A DNA stretch of 38,034 bases from a virus (IMGVR_UViG_3300020455_000038:1-38034), one strand, 5' to 3'; shown: positions 14,839-21,304, counted from the stretch's first letter. The notes: a model not told the origin generated them from the letters alone. A program made the numbers and translations.

Positions 14839-15324
14839 CTAAAATGGTATTTCATCGTCTATAAAATCTTCTGTAACTGACGCGCCTGGGAATTGCTTTT
14901 TGATCTCATGGAAACCAGTTGGTAATGCGCGTAACATCTCTTCTACTGATGCCATGACAATATCAGTCTTCCTGGGCAATTCTGCATCAGTCCTAACAAT
15001 GACATAGTCATATCCGGCATGACTAACTTGCCACTTTTCGCTAGGTATCTTCTTGGTACCTTTTTGCGTTAATTGCTCGTCTAGCAGCTTGTACGCCTTC
15101 AGCATGGCCAAACAATGCTTGTTGATGCTTACCGGATCTAATTTCTTAATTGCAGCTATCAGCAAGGCTCTTTGCTGCATAAACTTGTCTTTAAATCCTT
15201 TGTCACTCTCATCCAGGAAATTGCCACCATACATCCTGGTGATCATTTCTGATATTCGCGTAACCTTTTCGATAGCCTTCTTAGACCCATCGTTTAAATC
15301 TGTTAATTCTTTCATATAATTCAT
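14839..15324 (-). CDS. Recombination-linked protein with SSB-type acidic C-terminal tail
   Basis: The product is 161 residues. It is mainly helical with a short beta stretch (VSHAGYDYVIVRTDAELPRK). The last residues are DFIDDEIPF, almost the classic bacterial SSB tail (DDDIPF), which docks replication and repair enzymes. A fold for single-strand DNA binding cannot be seen by eye. With the YqaJ exonuclease nearby it may be the partner annealing protein or a mimic of the SSB tail. The start has GAGG six bases upstream. The leader carries three decamer repeats and a long hairpin (15335-15453), so control at RNA or DNA level is likely. Confidence 0.6.
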   Translation of the reverse strand: MNYMKELTDLNDGSKKAIEKVTRISEMITRMYGGNFLDESDKGFKDKFMQQRALLIAAIKKLDPVSINKHCLAMLKAYKLLDEQLTQKGTKKIPSEKWQVSHAGYDYVIVRTDAELPRKTDIVMASVEEMLRALPTGFHEIKKQFPGASVTEDFIDDEIPF

Positions 15325-15334
15325 AATAGCCTCT

Positions 15335-15364
15335 GACTGGAGATAACTGGAGATGACTGGAGAT
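15335..15364. repeat. Three tandem decamers (left set)
   Basis: GACTGGAGAT, AACTGGAGAT and GACTGGAGAT follow one another without gap, 11-40 bases before the start of the minus-strand gene at 15324. A second, looser set lies at 15463-15492, and a long imperfect hairpin lies between the two sets. They look like iterons or regulator sites. Confidence 0.7.
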
Positions 15365-15384
15365 TTTAGGCCGTACTGTCAGCC

Positions 15385-15453
15385 TTTCTCCCCAGTCGTT
15401 TCTCCCTAAGTGAAAATAAGCACTTAGGAGAGGAAACAACTGAGGTGGGGAAA
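15385..15453 (-). promoter_or_regulatory. Long imperfect hairpin in leader between two genes
   Basis: Arms 15385-15412 and 15421-15453 pair over most of their length. The top is a perfect eight-pair stem (CCTAAGTG with CACTTAGG) closed by an eight-base loop. Below it the arms TTTCTCCCCAGTCGTTTCTC and GAGGAAACAACTGAGGTGGG pair with a few bulges and one mismatch. It lies between the zinc-ribbon gene and the SSB-tailed gene, framed by decamer repeats. No U-run follows. An origin, attenuator or protein-binding RNA are possible. Confidence 0.55.
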
Positions 15454-15454
15454 A

Positions 15455-15637
15455 TCATAGCTGACTGGAGTTGTCTGGAGATGACTGGTGAAATGTACCA
15501 TGTGGATGTACCTCTTTATCACCATCTTTTGTCATCCCAATTTCTACCTCTGCCTTGAAACAATTGGCACATAAAATGATATGTTCATTAAACCGGTAGC
15601 CGACTGTTTCATCTTTCAAACAATGATCACATATCAT
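15455..15637 (-). CDS. 60-residue zinc-ribbon protein
   Basis: The product starts MICDHCLKDETVGYRFNEHI and has CANCFKAEVEIG, so Cys3-x2-Cys6 and Cys23-x2-Cys26 form a four-cysteine zinc ribbon. The C-terminus is polar (GTFHQSSPDNSSQL) and is encoded by part of the right-hand decamer repeats. Its ATG overlaps the stop of the LexA-like gene in an ATGA junction, so the two are co-translated. It may assist the neighbour in DNA binding. Zinc ribbons of this size occur in many phage early regions. Confidence 0.65.
   Translation of the reverse strand: MICDHCLKDETVGYRFNEHIILCANCFKAEVEIGMTKDGDKEVHPHGTFHQSSPDNSSQL
15463..15492. repeat. Three tandem decamers (right set, degenerate)
   Basis: GACTGGAGTT, GTCTGGAGAT and GACTGGTGAA continue the unit seen at 15335-15364. 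They lie inside the 3' end of the zinc-ribbon gene. The same unit therefore frames the hairpin on both sides, in the same orientation. Confidence 0.6.
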
Positions 15638-15840
15638 GGTAATGTAATCCCCCTGGTAGACCCATAAATTCGCTCTATGTAGCCTTTATCCAGTAAACTA
15701 TTGATCTTGGCATTAATGGTTTTTTTACTATAGCCGGTAGCCTCTGCTATTTCGCTATAGAGCGGACTCATTTGTTCTATCTGTATATATTGGCTGATAT
15801 ATTGATAGACGTCCTTCTCCGCTTGCCCATTAAACTGCAT
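15634..15840 (-). CDS. LexA-like winged-helix DNA-binding protein (no protease domain)
   Basis: The product is 68 residues. The pattern YQYISQYIQIEQMSPLYSEI, ATGYSKKTINAKINSLLDKG and YIERIYGSTRGITL matches the N-terminal winged helix of LexA-type repressors: helix, 'sP...EI', recognition helix, 'L..KGyI.R..G..RGI.L'. The autocleavage half of LexA is absent, so it would be a stand-alone regulator. The start overlaps the YqaJ gene by 11 bases. Possible targets are the nearby decamers and the 16-bp palindrome. It could control the recombination genes or a switch to late expression. Confidence 0.7.
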   Translation of the reverse strand: MQFNGQAEKDVYQYISQYIQIEQMSPLYSEIAEATGYSKKTINAKINSLLDKGYIERIYGSTRGITLP

Positions 15841-16822
15841 TCCAGTCCGCCTTTATTGTGAGCGTTTTCTGGCGTTCTTCTTTAGCCTCTTTAGCCGGTA
15901 TAATTCTTTCCGGCGTTGCTCTCGTTTTACGTATTGGCCAGGAAACTTTTGCAATTTCATTACCTAGATCATCAGTTAGGACGCCGGCCTTTTGTTCACG
16001 CATGATATCCATAATCATAGGCTCTAGTTCTTTTTTACGTACTGTCAGAGCCTTAATGGCTCTTTCAGCATCATAATACTGCTCGACTAGTTCCTTGGCA
16101 TCCCCATCGAAAATCATGGGTTCCTCATCCTCATTAACGCTGCCATATGTTCTAGCTGCACCGGCTGACGTTCTGGATGGATAAGGCGTATTGTTTTCTA
16201 CGCGGTGATAGAATTCTTTTGCAGCGGTTTGCACTCGCTTTAGGTAAATGGCATCTACCTCGTAAAAATAGACGATGGTTTGATTGCCATTATATCTGAC
16301 GGCTACCGCACAATAATCAAAACCGGCACACTTTGCTTGAACCATTGCCTGGCCTTTGCCTAACCACCAGGGAAGATCCTCATAGGGATAGCCTTGCCTA
16401 GTTTTTATCTCTAGACAAAATGGACTATTAATCTCCAGGCTTGTCTGCCCTTGTGGCAGCCTAATCTCCGGAAATACGTCTACTCTATTCGTTATAGTAA
16501 CAGACCCATTCTTTGGCGTTAATATCGCGTCTAATGACGCCTCAATGTCAGCCTCTTCCCATTTATAGACTTTGGTTATTTTATCATCTAGACCCAAGTT
16601 GAAGAAATCAGCCACTTGTTTAGCTACGATCCCTTCAGCCTCGTTACCCATAGCGAATAGTTCTAATAATCTTACATCAGTTATTTCCGCTTTTGGGATG
16701 CCGGCAATAGCCTCACATACATCATTAAATACATCATTAGGTTCCTGGTTTGGATGCTCGTTCATCACTACCGCGATGCGACTAGCACTACACTTCTTGT
16801 CAGAAGTAATCTTGCCTACCAT
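15830..16822 (-). CDS. YqaJ-type (lambda-exonuclease-like) recombination nuclease
   Basis: The product is 330 residues. The N-terminus MVGKITSDKKCSASRIAVVM carries the SAS-R motif of this nuclease group. A central acidic site (EASLDAIL, Asp98), LEIKTRQG (Glu138, Lys140) and GKGQAMVQA (Gln158) form the PD-(D/E)XK active site. The C-terminal third (about 230-330) is a charged coiled coil with AERAIKALTVRKKELEPMI, as in viral YqaJ proteins. It would resect double-strand DNA ends for annealing-type recombination with an SSB-like partner. The ATG follows directly after the TAA of the small membrane gene. The family call is firm. Confidence 0.85.
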   Translation of the reverse strand: MVGKITSDKKCSASRIAVVMNEHPNQEPNDVFNDVCEAIAGIPKAEITDVRLLELFAMGNEAEGIVAKQVADFFNLGLDDKITKVYKWEEADIEASLDAILTPKNGSVTITNRVDVFPEIRLPQGQTSLEINSPFCLEIKTRQGYPYEDLPWWLGKGQAMVQAKCAGFDYCAVAVRYNGNQTIVYFYEVDAIYLKRVQTAAKEFYHRVENNTPYPSRTSAGAARTYGSVNEDEEPMIFDGDAKELVEQYYDAERAIKALTVRKKELEPMIMDIMREQKAGVLTDDLGNEIAKVSWPIRKTRATPERIIPAKEAKEERQKTLTIKADWNAV

Positions 16823-17032
16823 TTATGGAGTCCAAGGATTTAAAGGTTGACCGAAATGAAGAAATATGTAACCTAAAGCGAATATAGACATAATTGCGAG
16901 TATGTCACCAATCACATTAAATAGGGGTAATAGGAATACTAGGACAAGGTGCGTCCTAGACAAGCATTGTTTGCCAACGTAGTATATATTATGCGAATAA
17001 AATCGTATGAAACTTCTTATATAATTTAACAT
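16823..17032 (-). CDS. Small hydrophobic membrane protein (start uncertain)
   Basis: The frame encodes up to 69 residues with a strong hydrophobic part (LVLVFLLPLFNVIGDILAIM and then SIFALGYIFLHFG), one or two membrane helices. Its ATG at 17032 would overlap the preceding 54-residue gene by 44 bases; a TTG at 16963 is a more compact start, but no good ribosome site is seen for either. The stop abuts the YqaJ start. It may be a host-membrane-directed early protein. Confidence is moderate because of the start problem. Confidence 0.45.
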   Translation of the reverse strand: MLNYIRSFIRFYSHNIYYVGKQCLSRTHLVLVFLLPLFNVIGDILAIMSIFALGYIFLHFGQPLNPWTP

Positions 17033-17153
17033 ATCTGCCCTTTTTTTGTTTGAGTTTTCCTTGTTTTATTGAGTCAAACATTGCCTGGTAAATACCTATT
17101 GTTGTAGTAATAAACAATATATCCCATTTTTGATACAATATATTGAATTTCAT
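16989..17153 (-). CDS. 54-residue basic protein with hydrophobic segment
   Basis: ATG 17153 overlaps the stop of the upstream gene in an ATGA junction. The frame gives MKFNILYQKWDILFITTTIG, then a short helix, then the basic stretch KQGKLKQKKGRYVKLYKKFH. One weak membrane segment is followed by a lysine-rich tail, a topology often seen in small phage membrane proteins. It overlaps the longer reading of the next gene. The function is unknown. Confidence 0.5.
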   Translation of the reverse strand: MKFNILYQKWDILFITTTIGIYQAMFDSIKQGKLKQKKGRYVKLYKKFHTILFA

Positions 17154-17686
17154 CGTACACCTCTAAAATCATAAGAAGGATTAAACGGCATCATTTTTGA
17201 ATCATTAGCTAGTATTTTTAGACGCCATGACAAACCTCTTAATGAGTCATAGATTGTATGCTGCTTTTCACTTAGTTTTATTTTTTTAGGTATTTTTTTG
17301 TAGTAGCTTGCTAATTTCTTAATCTCGCTTTTCCCACTATCAAAATGTTTAGTGTTTAATAATGGTATTACTACACGCGCCTCATCCGGTACTGCTATGG
17401 CTCCATATTCATGTGAAATATTTTGCCTAGCATGATCAGATAATCTGCAATGCATTTCGCGTAGAATAATTCCAAAAGATCTCAACTTTCCAATTAGTTC
17501 GGACTCCTCAATGTTGCCAATAAGAAATGATATATTAATCCATTGCTTAATCGCATAATCACATTGTTCGGTGCCACCTATTGGAACATGGACTCTAACC
17601 GCCCTAGGTGCGTAACCTACGTGAGAGTACGCACCATTAGACTCTAGAAATCGTCTTCTATGTTGGTATCTGTTTTCTTCATTCAT
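17150..17686 (-). CDS. Hypothetical 178-residue protein
   Basis: It has a basic N-terminus (NRYQHRRRFLESNGAYSHVG) and contains ISHEYGAIAVPDEARVVIPLLN and a lysine-rich block (LASYYKKIPKKIKLSEKQ). No catalytic motif, signal peptide or membrane segment is visible, and I do not recognise a family. The start lacks a clear Shine-Dalgarno site, but the promoter candidate at 17723-17752 would give a leader of about 30 bases. It leads a run of co-directional genes through YqaJ and the SSB-tailed protein, so it may be the first gene of that transcript. Confidence 0.6.
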   Translation of the reverse strand: MNEENRYQHRRRFLESNGAYSHVGYAPRAVRVHVPIGGTEQCDYAIKQWINISFLIGNIEESELIGKLRSFGIILREMHCRLSDHARQNISHEYGAIAVPDEARVVIPLLNTKHFDSGKSEIKKLASYYKKIPKKIKLSEKQHTIYDSLRGLSWRLKILANDSKMMPFNPSYDFRGVR

Positions 17687-17722
17687 AGTTAATCATTAGC
17701 ACATTAAAAAGTTATCTTCATG

Positions 17723-17752
17723 TTATATATTTGAACAGATTTCGCACGTTTT
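17723..17752 (-). promoter_or_regulatory. Candidate phage promoter upstream of recombination operon
   Basis: On the minus strand AAAACGTG is followed after 15 bases by TATATAA, the same layout as the site upstream of the portal (7134-7163). Both spacers also have GTT at the same offset. It lies in a 112-base gap, and a start just after the box would lead into the gene at 17686. Confidence 0.5.
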
Positions 17753-17798
17753 TTGATGGTTGACGCAACGATATCAATAAGTTAGGTCAAATTGTGTG

Positions 17799-18473
17799 TT
17801 ATTTTTCTGAACACATCAATTCATCTAAAATGTGATTATTGTGATTTTTAACAAATCTGACCATTTTAGAATTGTTGCCTTTCCGGAATTTCCAATTGGT
17901 ATATCTGAAAGTGCCATGTAACATTTGATCCCCTACTTTATAACAAAGCTGATTTTGGTGGTGATCTTTACATATTTTTGAAACAAACCATGTTTCTTCA
18001 ATGCACTCTTTAACTACTTGAGAAATCGCAGATCTAGTAATGTTGTAAATGTCATGTATTTCGGATTGTAGTGTCCACTTCCCTTTTAAGGTTTCACAAA
18101 TCATGTGGCATCCTATAATTCTTTTTTGAAGGGTGGATCTAAAATACGTGATCAATCTATTGTGTGCAGCATTTTCTGCATAATTCACGAAATTTTTATA
18201 GTTAAGTATTTCTAATTCCATCTCTAAAGCTGAAATCATATAGTCGTTTGTTTTGGAGTCTTTTATAAGTGTGTCTTCTTGGGTTAAGGTATATTCATTT
18301 GAGTTAGCCGTATCCTCGTTAGTTAAATCCCTTTTTTGCCCCTTCCAGTATTTTAATTGCTCGTTTAAAGTACCTTGTCTATTATCGGATTTGGCTATTT
18401 TGGTTTCGTTTTCTGGACTTGCCCCTTTTGGGTTGTCATTTAATCTATAGTCGTATGATCCGTAGTTATTCAT
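17799..18473 (-). CDS. Winged-helix-like DNA-binding protein
   Basis: The product is 224 residues from ATG 18473, chosen because AAAGGAG lies about six bases upstream; the frame further up has no site. The first 90 residues are polar and probably disordered (NDNPKGASPENETKIAKSDN). From about residue 95 a helical core leads to LQSEIHDIYNITRSAISQVV, a helix-turn-helix, then VSKICKDHHQNQLCYKVGDQM, like the wing of a MarR-type fold. It may be a repressor or a replication initiator. It overlaps the recombinase-like gene by eight bases. The DNA-binding call is fair; the specific role is unknown. Confidence 0.6.
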   Translation of the reverse strand: MNNYGSYDYRLNDNPKGASPENETKIAKSDNRQGTLNEQLKYWKGQKRDLTNEDTANSNEYTLTQEDTLIKDSKTNDYMISALEMELEILNYKNFVNYAENAAHNRLITYFRSTLQKRIIGCHMICETLKGKWTLQSEIHDIYNITRSAISQVVKECIEETWFVSKICKDHHQNQLCYKVGDQMLHGTFRYTNWKFRKGNNSKMVRFVKNHNNHILDELMCSEK

Positions 18474-19119
18474 CTTTTTCTCCTTTTTTGATGACAGATG
18501 AAATAGCAGATTTACTCCATCTTTCCTTTCCATAAAATGTCTTTACGTTGAGTTTCTCTAACCTGGCTGCAAGCTGAGATAACGAGAGAAGGCCATCAGT
18601 AGACTCTATTTTTCTAATGATTGGCAAGACTTTTTTTCTAAATGACGTAAAGTCATCTTTTCTTCTAGCCGATACATCCGGCCTTTTTTTGCCCCTTGGC
18701 GCGCCAAGTTTATATCCTTTTGCCCTACGTTCTGCCAGGCCGTGTCTGATGTTTCTAGAGCGTTCTCTATGCTCATACATAACAACCTCATATAGCATTT
18801 TAGTATGCTCTCTAGCATCAATCGGATTGCTCATATACTTTGAGTCTAAACCTACAAAACGTGGTCTTTTTTCTAGTAGAATAGTCAGCGCGACTAGCTT
18901 AGTACTTAGGTGCCTCATATCGTTTGTCACAATAGTAGCATCCTGGAATGCAGCGGAATTAATGCATTCTTCTAGCGTATAAAATCTCTCCTGGTTACGT
19001 TCAACATATGTTTCTATAAGTTTACCGCCATCCAGGAGAAAAATATCTACCGCCTCATAGTTGTATGGCTCATCTACGAAATGATAAGCCATAATTTTTC
19101 CGCGAAAATATTTAGGCAT
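18466..19119 (-). CDS. Serine-recombinase-like protein lacking catalytic residues
   Basis: The product is 217 residues. Residues about 58-145 (ATIVTNDMRHLSTKLVALTI, MLYEVVMYEHRERSRNIRHG, LAERRAKGYKLGAPRG) follow the second half of the resolvase catalytic domain and its long helix, and residues 175-212 (LSLSQLAARLEKLNVKTFYG, then KERWSKSAISSVIKK) follow the recombinase DNA-binding helices. The usual N-terminal Y.RVS with the nucleophilic Ser is not found, and the second Arg of DR..R is replaced. It is probably a DNA-binding derivative, not an active recombinase. The start has AAGGA four bases upstream and overlaps the previous gene by eight bases. Confidence 0.65.
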   Translation of the reverse strand: MPKYFRGKIMAYHFVDEPYNYEAVDIFLLDGGKLIETYVERNQERFYTLEECINSAAFQDATIVTNDMRHLSTKLVALTILLEKRPRFVGLDSKYMSNPIDAREHTKMLYEVVMYEHRERSRNIRHGLAERRAKGYKLGAPRGKKRPDVSARRKDDFTSFRKKVLPIIRKIESTDGLLSLSQLAARLEKLNVKTFYGKERWSKSAISSVIKKGEKDE

Positions 19120-19513
19120 TTTTCCTTTTTCTTTTTTCTCTACTTTCTAGAATGGCTAATTTAATACTTTCATTTTCAGCCTCTAAACTATCCCTTTTAC
19201 ATATTTCATCATTTTTCATATGAAATAAATAATCTTCTCTCATGTCCTCATATTTTTTTCTAAATACGGCTCTTTCATGGGATGTATAAATTAGGCATTG
19301 GTAAAGTTTATTAAAACTAATCCCTATGCTTTCATCTCTGTTATAAAAAAGAAAATCAGTATCATCATAGGCTAAATGATGTAACGTCACAAATCGATGC
19401 TTGCCATCATTAGAATAATAATAAATTTGCCTACCTATTAATTCATGTAAAACCTTTTTACCGGTTATACACGCATCAAATCTAATTTCATCGTTCATAC
19501 TATGTTGCGTCAT
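19112..19513 (-). CDS. Hypothetical 133-residue protein
   Basis: ATG 19513 is taken as start because AAGGAG lies ten bases upstream; an earlier frame to 19573 runs inside the previous gene. The product contains ACITGKKVLHELIGRQIYYY and VTLHHLAYDDTDFLFYNRDE, a small beta-rich fold, then a long helix with ERAVFRKKYEDMREDYLFHM and a basic end (ESREKRKRKNA). I do not recognise a family. It overlaps both neighbours by a few bases and belongs to the leftward early run that begins at 20149. Confidence 0.6.
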   Translation of the reverse strand: MTQHSMNDEIRFDACITGKKVLHELIGRQIYYYSNDGKHRFVTLHHLAYDDTDFLFYNRDESIGISFNKLYQCLIYTSHERAVFRKKYEDMREDYLFHMKNDEICKRDSLEAENESIKLAILESREKRKRKNA

Positions 19514-19796
19514 TGATTTCACTCTCCTTCCATGTGTTTCCATTAGCAATTGATTTTTTTCCTTTACCGCCAATAAGCAAATATTGCTTGCCCTCTTCCG
19601 GTTTATTTTCTTTTAAAACTTCCCAATCAAAACCATTGTCAGTCATCTTTATAACTTTACCGGTTTTTTCAGATTCAATTCTGACAGTCACAAACTTGCC
19701 ATACTTTTCAGCAAGCCAGGTATTCAACTCATCAACGTTATCAAGATGCTCTTTATGTGATAAGCTGCCGTCTAAATTTACCTTATGAACTATCAT
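19500..19796 (-). CDS. Hypothetical 98-residue protein
   Basis: The product has DNVDELNTWLAEKYGKFVTVRI and then a beta-rich half (KVIKMTDNGFDWEVLKENKP, QYLLIGGKGKKS). It is soluble with mixed charge. No family is recognised. A GGGAG ribosome site lies about eight bases before the ATG, directly after a seven-pair hairpin at 19815-19832 that may affect expression. It is the second gene of the leftward operon from the control region. Confidence 0.6.
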   Translation of the reverse strand: MIVHKVNLDGSLSHKEHLDNVDELNTWLAEKYGKFVTVRIESEKTGKVIKMTDNGFDWEVLKENKPEEGKQYLLIGGKGKKSIANGNTWKESEINDAT

Positions 19797-19814
19797 TTTT
19801 TTCTCCCAAAGTTG

Positions 19815-19832
19815 TGGGGGATTTCTCCCCCA
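19815..19832. promoter_or_regulatory. Seven-pair GC-rich hairpin between two early genes
   Basis: TGGGGGA, TTTC, TCCCCCA is a perfect stem with a four-base loop; in the minus-strand RNA the loop is GAAA, a GNRA tetraloop. It lies after the stop at 19835 and just before the ribosome site of the next gene. No U-run follows on the minus strand. On the plus strand TTTT follows, but no plus-strand gene precedes it. It may be a processing or stability element. Confidence 0.55.
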
Positions 19833-19834
19833 TT

Positions 19835-20149
19835 TTATGATATTAAAATTTCGTCTGTTTTTTGAATAATTCTAAAACTCGCAATAGTATTAGCAATAAT
19901 TTGATTTTGTTCTTGAGACAAAGAATGTATCCCTCTGTCTTTAATATCCATTGTGTCTAAATAATTTCTTCTAAGTTCAGCAAATTTACACAATTCTATT
20001 TGTAAATCTCCAAGATCATCAAATACTCTGTAGACAGATTTGATAGTTGATAATTCTAATTTATCATCTTCTCTTTTTACCAACTTTAGACCTAAATTAT
20101 TTGCCTGGCCTTCTGCACAATACTCATAAACACTTAATTCCTTTTCCAT
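19835..20149 (-). CDS. Hypothetical 104-residue protein, first leftward gene
   Basis: The product starts MEKELSVYEYCAEGQANNLG and is mostly helical (VYRVFDDLGDLQIELCKFAE, SLSQEQNQIIANTIASFRII). There is no membrane segment and no known motif that I can name. It is the first minus-strand gene beyond the palindromic control region, with its start 34 bases from the edge of the palindrome. A -35/-10 pair in the palindrome (20192-20219) points towards it. As an immediate-early gene it may encode a host-takeover or regulatory protein; that is inference from position. Confidence 0.6.
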   Translation of the reverse strand: MEKELSVYEYCAEGQANNLGLKLVKREDDKLELSTIKSVYRVFDDLGDLQIELCKFAELRRNYLDTMDIKDRGIHSLSQEQNQIIANTIASFRIIQKTDEILIS

Positions 20150-20182
20150 TTTCTAACTCCTAATAACCTTTTGTTTAACTAA

Positions 20183-20237
20183 CGTATTACTAATATAGTA
20201 TCGTATTTTTAAAATACAAGAGTATATTAGTACTACG
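20183..20237. promoter_or_regulatory. 55-bp near-perfect palindrome in divergent control region
   Basis: Outer arms 20183-20197 (CGTATTACTAATATA) and 20223-20237 (TATATTAGTACTACG) pair at 14 of 15 positions. Inner arms form GTATTTT-T-AAAATAC at 20203-20217 with no mismatch. Both share one centre, base 20210. It lies between the divergent genes at 20149 and 20262. The latter encodes a ribbon-helix-helix protein, a class that usually binds such symmetric, repeated sites cooperatively. A self-regulated operator is the likeliest reading. Confidence 0.7.
20192..20219 (-). promoter_or_regulatory. Candidate sigma70-like promoter towards the leftward early operon
   Basis: The minus strand reads TTGTAT, 16 bases, TATATT. 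It lies wholly within the palindrome, so a bound regulator would block it. The symmetric TATATT at 20223-20228 on the plus strand may serve the rightward operon, but no good -35 was seen for it. Confidence 0.45.
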
Positions 20238-20261
20238 ATGCAACTTTTTTAGGACAATAGT

Positions 20262-20456
20262 ATGACTAAGTATAAGCAGCAACATATTTATCTCAATGAA
20301 AACATTGTTTTAGAGTTAAAAGTTATTGCAAAAGAAGAACGTCAAAGTATTAGCAGAATATGTGAAAATGCTATTATAGATTTAATAAAAAGACGCAAAA
20401 AACGAAAAACCAGGATTGAAGAAATAGCCGATTTGGCAAGAGGTCAAAATGGTTAA
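20262..20456 (+). CDS. Ribbon-helix-helix regulator (Arc/CopG type)
   Basis: The product is 64 residues. TKYKQQHIYLNENIVLELKV forms the ribbon strand and first helix, and SISRICENAIIDLIKRR the second helix, the layout of RHH regulators. A very basic tail (KRRKKRKTRIEEIADLARGQ) follows. It would bind DNA as a dimer of dimers. The AGGA ribosome site lies about eight bases before the ATG. It is the first gene of the only rightward operon and sits 24 bases from a 55-bp palindrome, so it probably controls both directions. The call rests on pattern and setting. Confidence 0.75.
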   Translation: MTKYKQQHIYLNENIVLELKVIAKEERQSISRICENAIIDLIKRRKKRKTRIEEIADLARGQNG

Positions 20457-20775
20457 TAGAAATAAAAGACGAGGCTACGAGTTAGAAAAAGAGGTGCAAG
20501 ATTTTTTTCGTGAAAATGGTGTACCGGCCAAAAGAGTTTTTGGATCTGGAGCCTTTAAGGCAGCTAGTCCAGATCTAGAAGGTGACGTCAGAATTTTAAA
20601 TTATCTTGTTGAATGTAAACGCCGGAAGGATGGATTTAAAAATCTGTACTCCTGGCTAGCACATGATAACGCAGATTTTTTGTGTTTGAGGTCAGACAGA
20701 AACCCAAGGCTCTGGGTTTTACGAGAGCCAACATTACTCAAATTTTTAAAAAAGGAGTTCAAAAATAATGAGTGA
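20449..20775 (+). CDS. Hjc-like Holliday-junction resolvase / PD-(D/E)XK nuclease
   Basis: The product is 108 residues. RRGYELEKEVQDFFRENGVP carries the N-terminal Glu, VFGSGAFKAASPDLEGDVRI the acidic motif (Asp42, Asp46), and LVECKRRKDG the E-x-K motif (Glu55, Lys57). The C-terminal WLAHDNADFLCLRSDRNPRL and LWVLREPTLLKFL close the fold. This is the standard order of phage resolvase-like nucleases. It would resolve branched DNA before packaging. The start lies eight bases inside the regulator gene, and the stop overlaps the SSB-like gene. Confidence 0.75.
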   Translation: MVNRNKRRGYELEKEVQDFFRENGVPAKRVFGSGAFKAASPDLEGDVRILNYLVECKRRKDGFKNLYSWLAHDNADFLCLRSDRNPRLWVLREPTLLKFLKKEFKNNE

Positions 20776-21304
20776 AGAAGAAGAAATATTCGCAAGTAGT
20801 TCTGACTCTAGTCAGTATATAAGTTGGAAAGCTAGAGATAAAAAATGGAAATCAAATGGCAATGAGGTATCAGCTAAAAATATTGCCTTAGATTTTTCAA
20901 CCTTAAAAACTGGATGGGGCATTTGGCCAGAAGGCCAAGCCATCACCTGGACGTTTGGCAGCAAGCCATCTCAACTACCTCAAAAACCAACTGATCAGCA
21001 TAAGCAAGGTTTTTATATTGAGGCTTATGTTGAGGAAGATAAACAGATGACCAAAAAAGTTTGGTCTAGCCTGGCATTTGGTGAACGTGAATCTATCCGG
21101 CTAATGCATAAGCAAGTCATTGGAACCATTAAAGACAATAAAGGCAAAATAGCGGTTTTTACAATTGATGGTGCTAATGAAACTATGAAAGTTGGCAAGG
21201 GTGACACTTGTACGGCTAAATGCACTTTTAAAGGTTGGTCAGCTAAACCAAATGAAGAGGTAGAAGATACCTCTAGTGATGATCCAATTTTTGACATTGA
21301 TTAA
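20768..21304 (+). CDS. SSB-like single-strand DNA-binding protein
   Basis: The product is 178 residues. The N-terminal 20 residues are acidic and serine-rich. The core is beta-rich with aromatic residues (YISWKARDKKWKSNG, KTGWGIWPEGQAITWTFGSK, FYIEAYVEEDKQMTKKVWSS), fitting a single-strand-binding barrel. The end (VEDTSSDDPIFDID) is an acidic tail with a hydrophobic core, as in SSB proteins. It lies between the resolvase-like and primase/helicase genes, the usual place for a phage SSB. AAGGAG lies before the ATG. Assignment is by composition, tail and context; no signature motif is decisive. Confidence 0.65.
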   Translation: MSEEEEIFASSSDSSQYISWKARDKKWKSNGNEVSAKNIALDFSTLKTGWGIWPEGQAITWTFGSKPSQLPQKPTDQHKQGFYIEAYVEEDKQMTKKVWSSLAFGERESIRLMHKQVIGTIKDNKGKIAVFTIDGANETMKVGKGDTCTAKCTFKGWSAKPNEEVEDTSSDDPIFDID

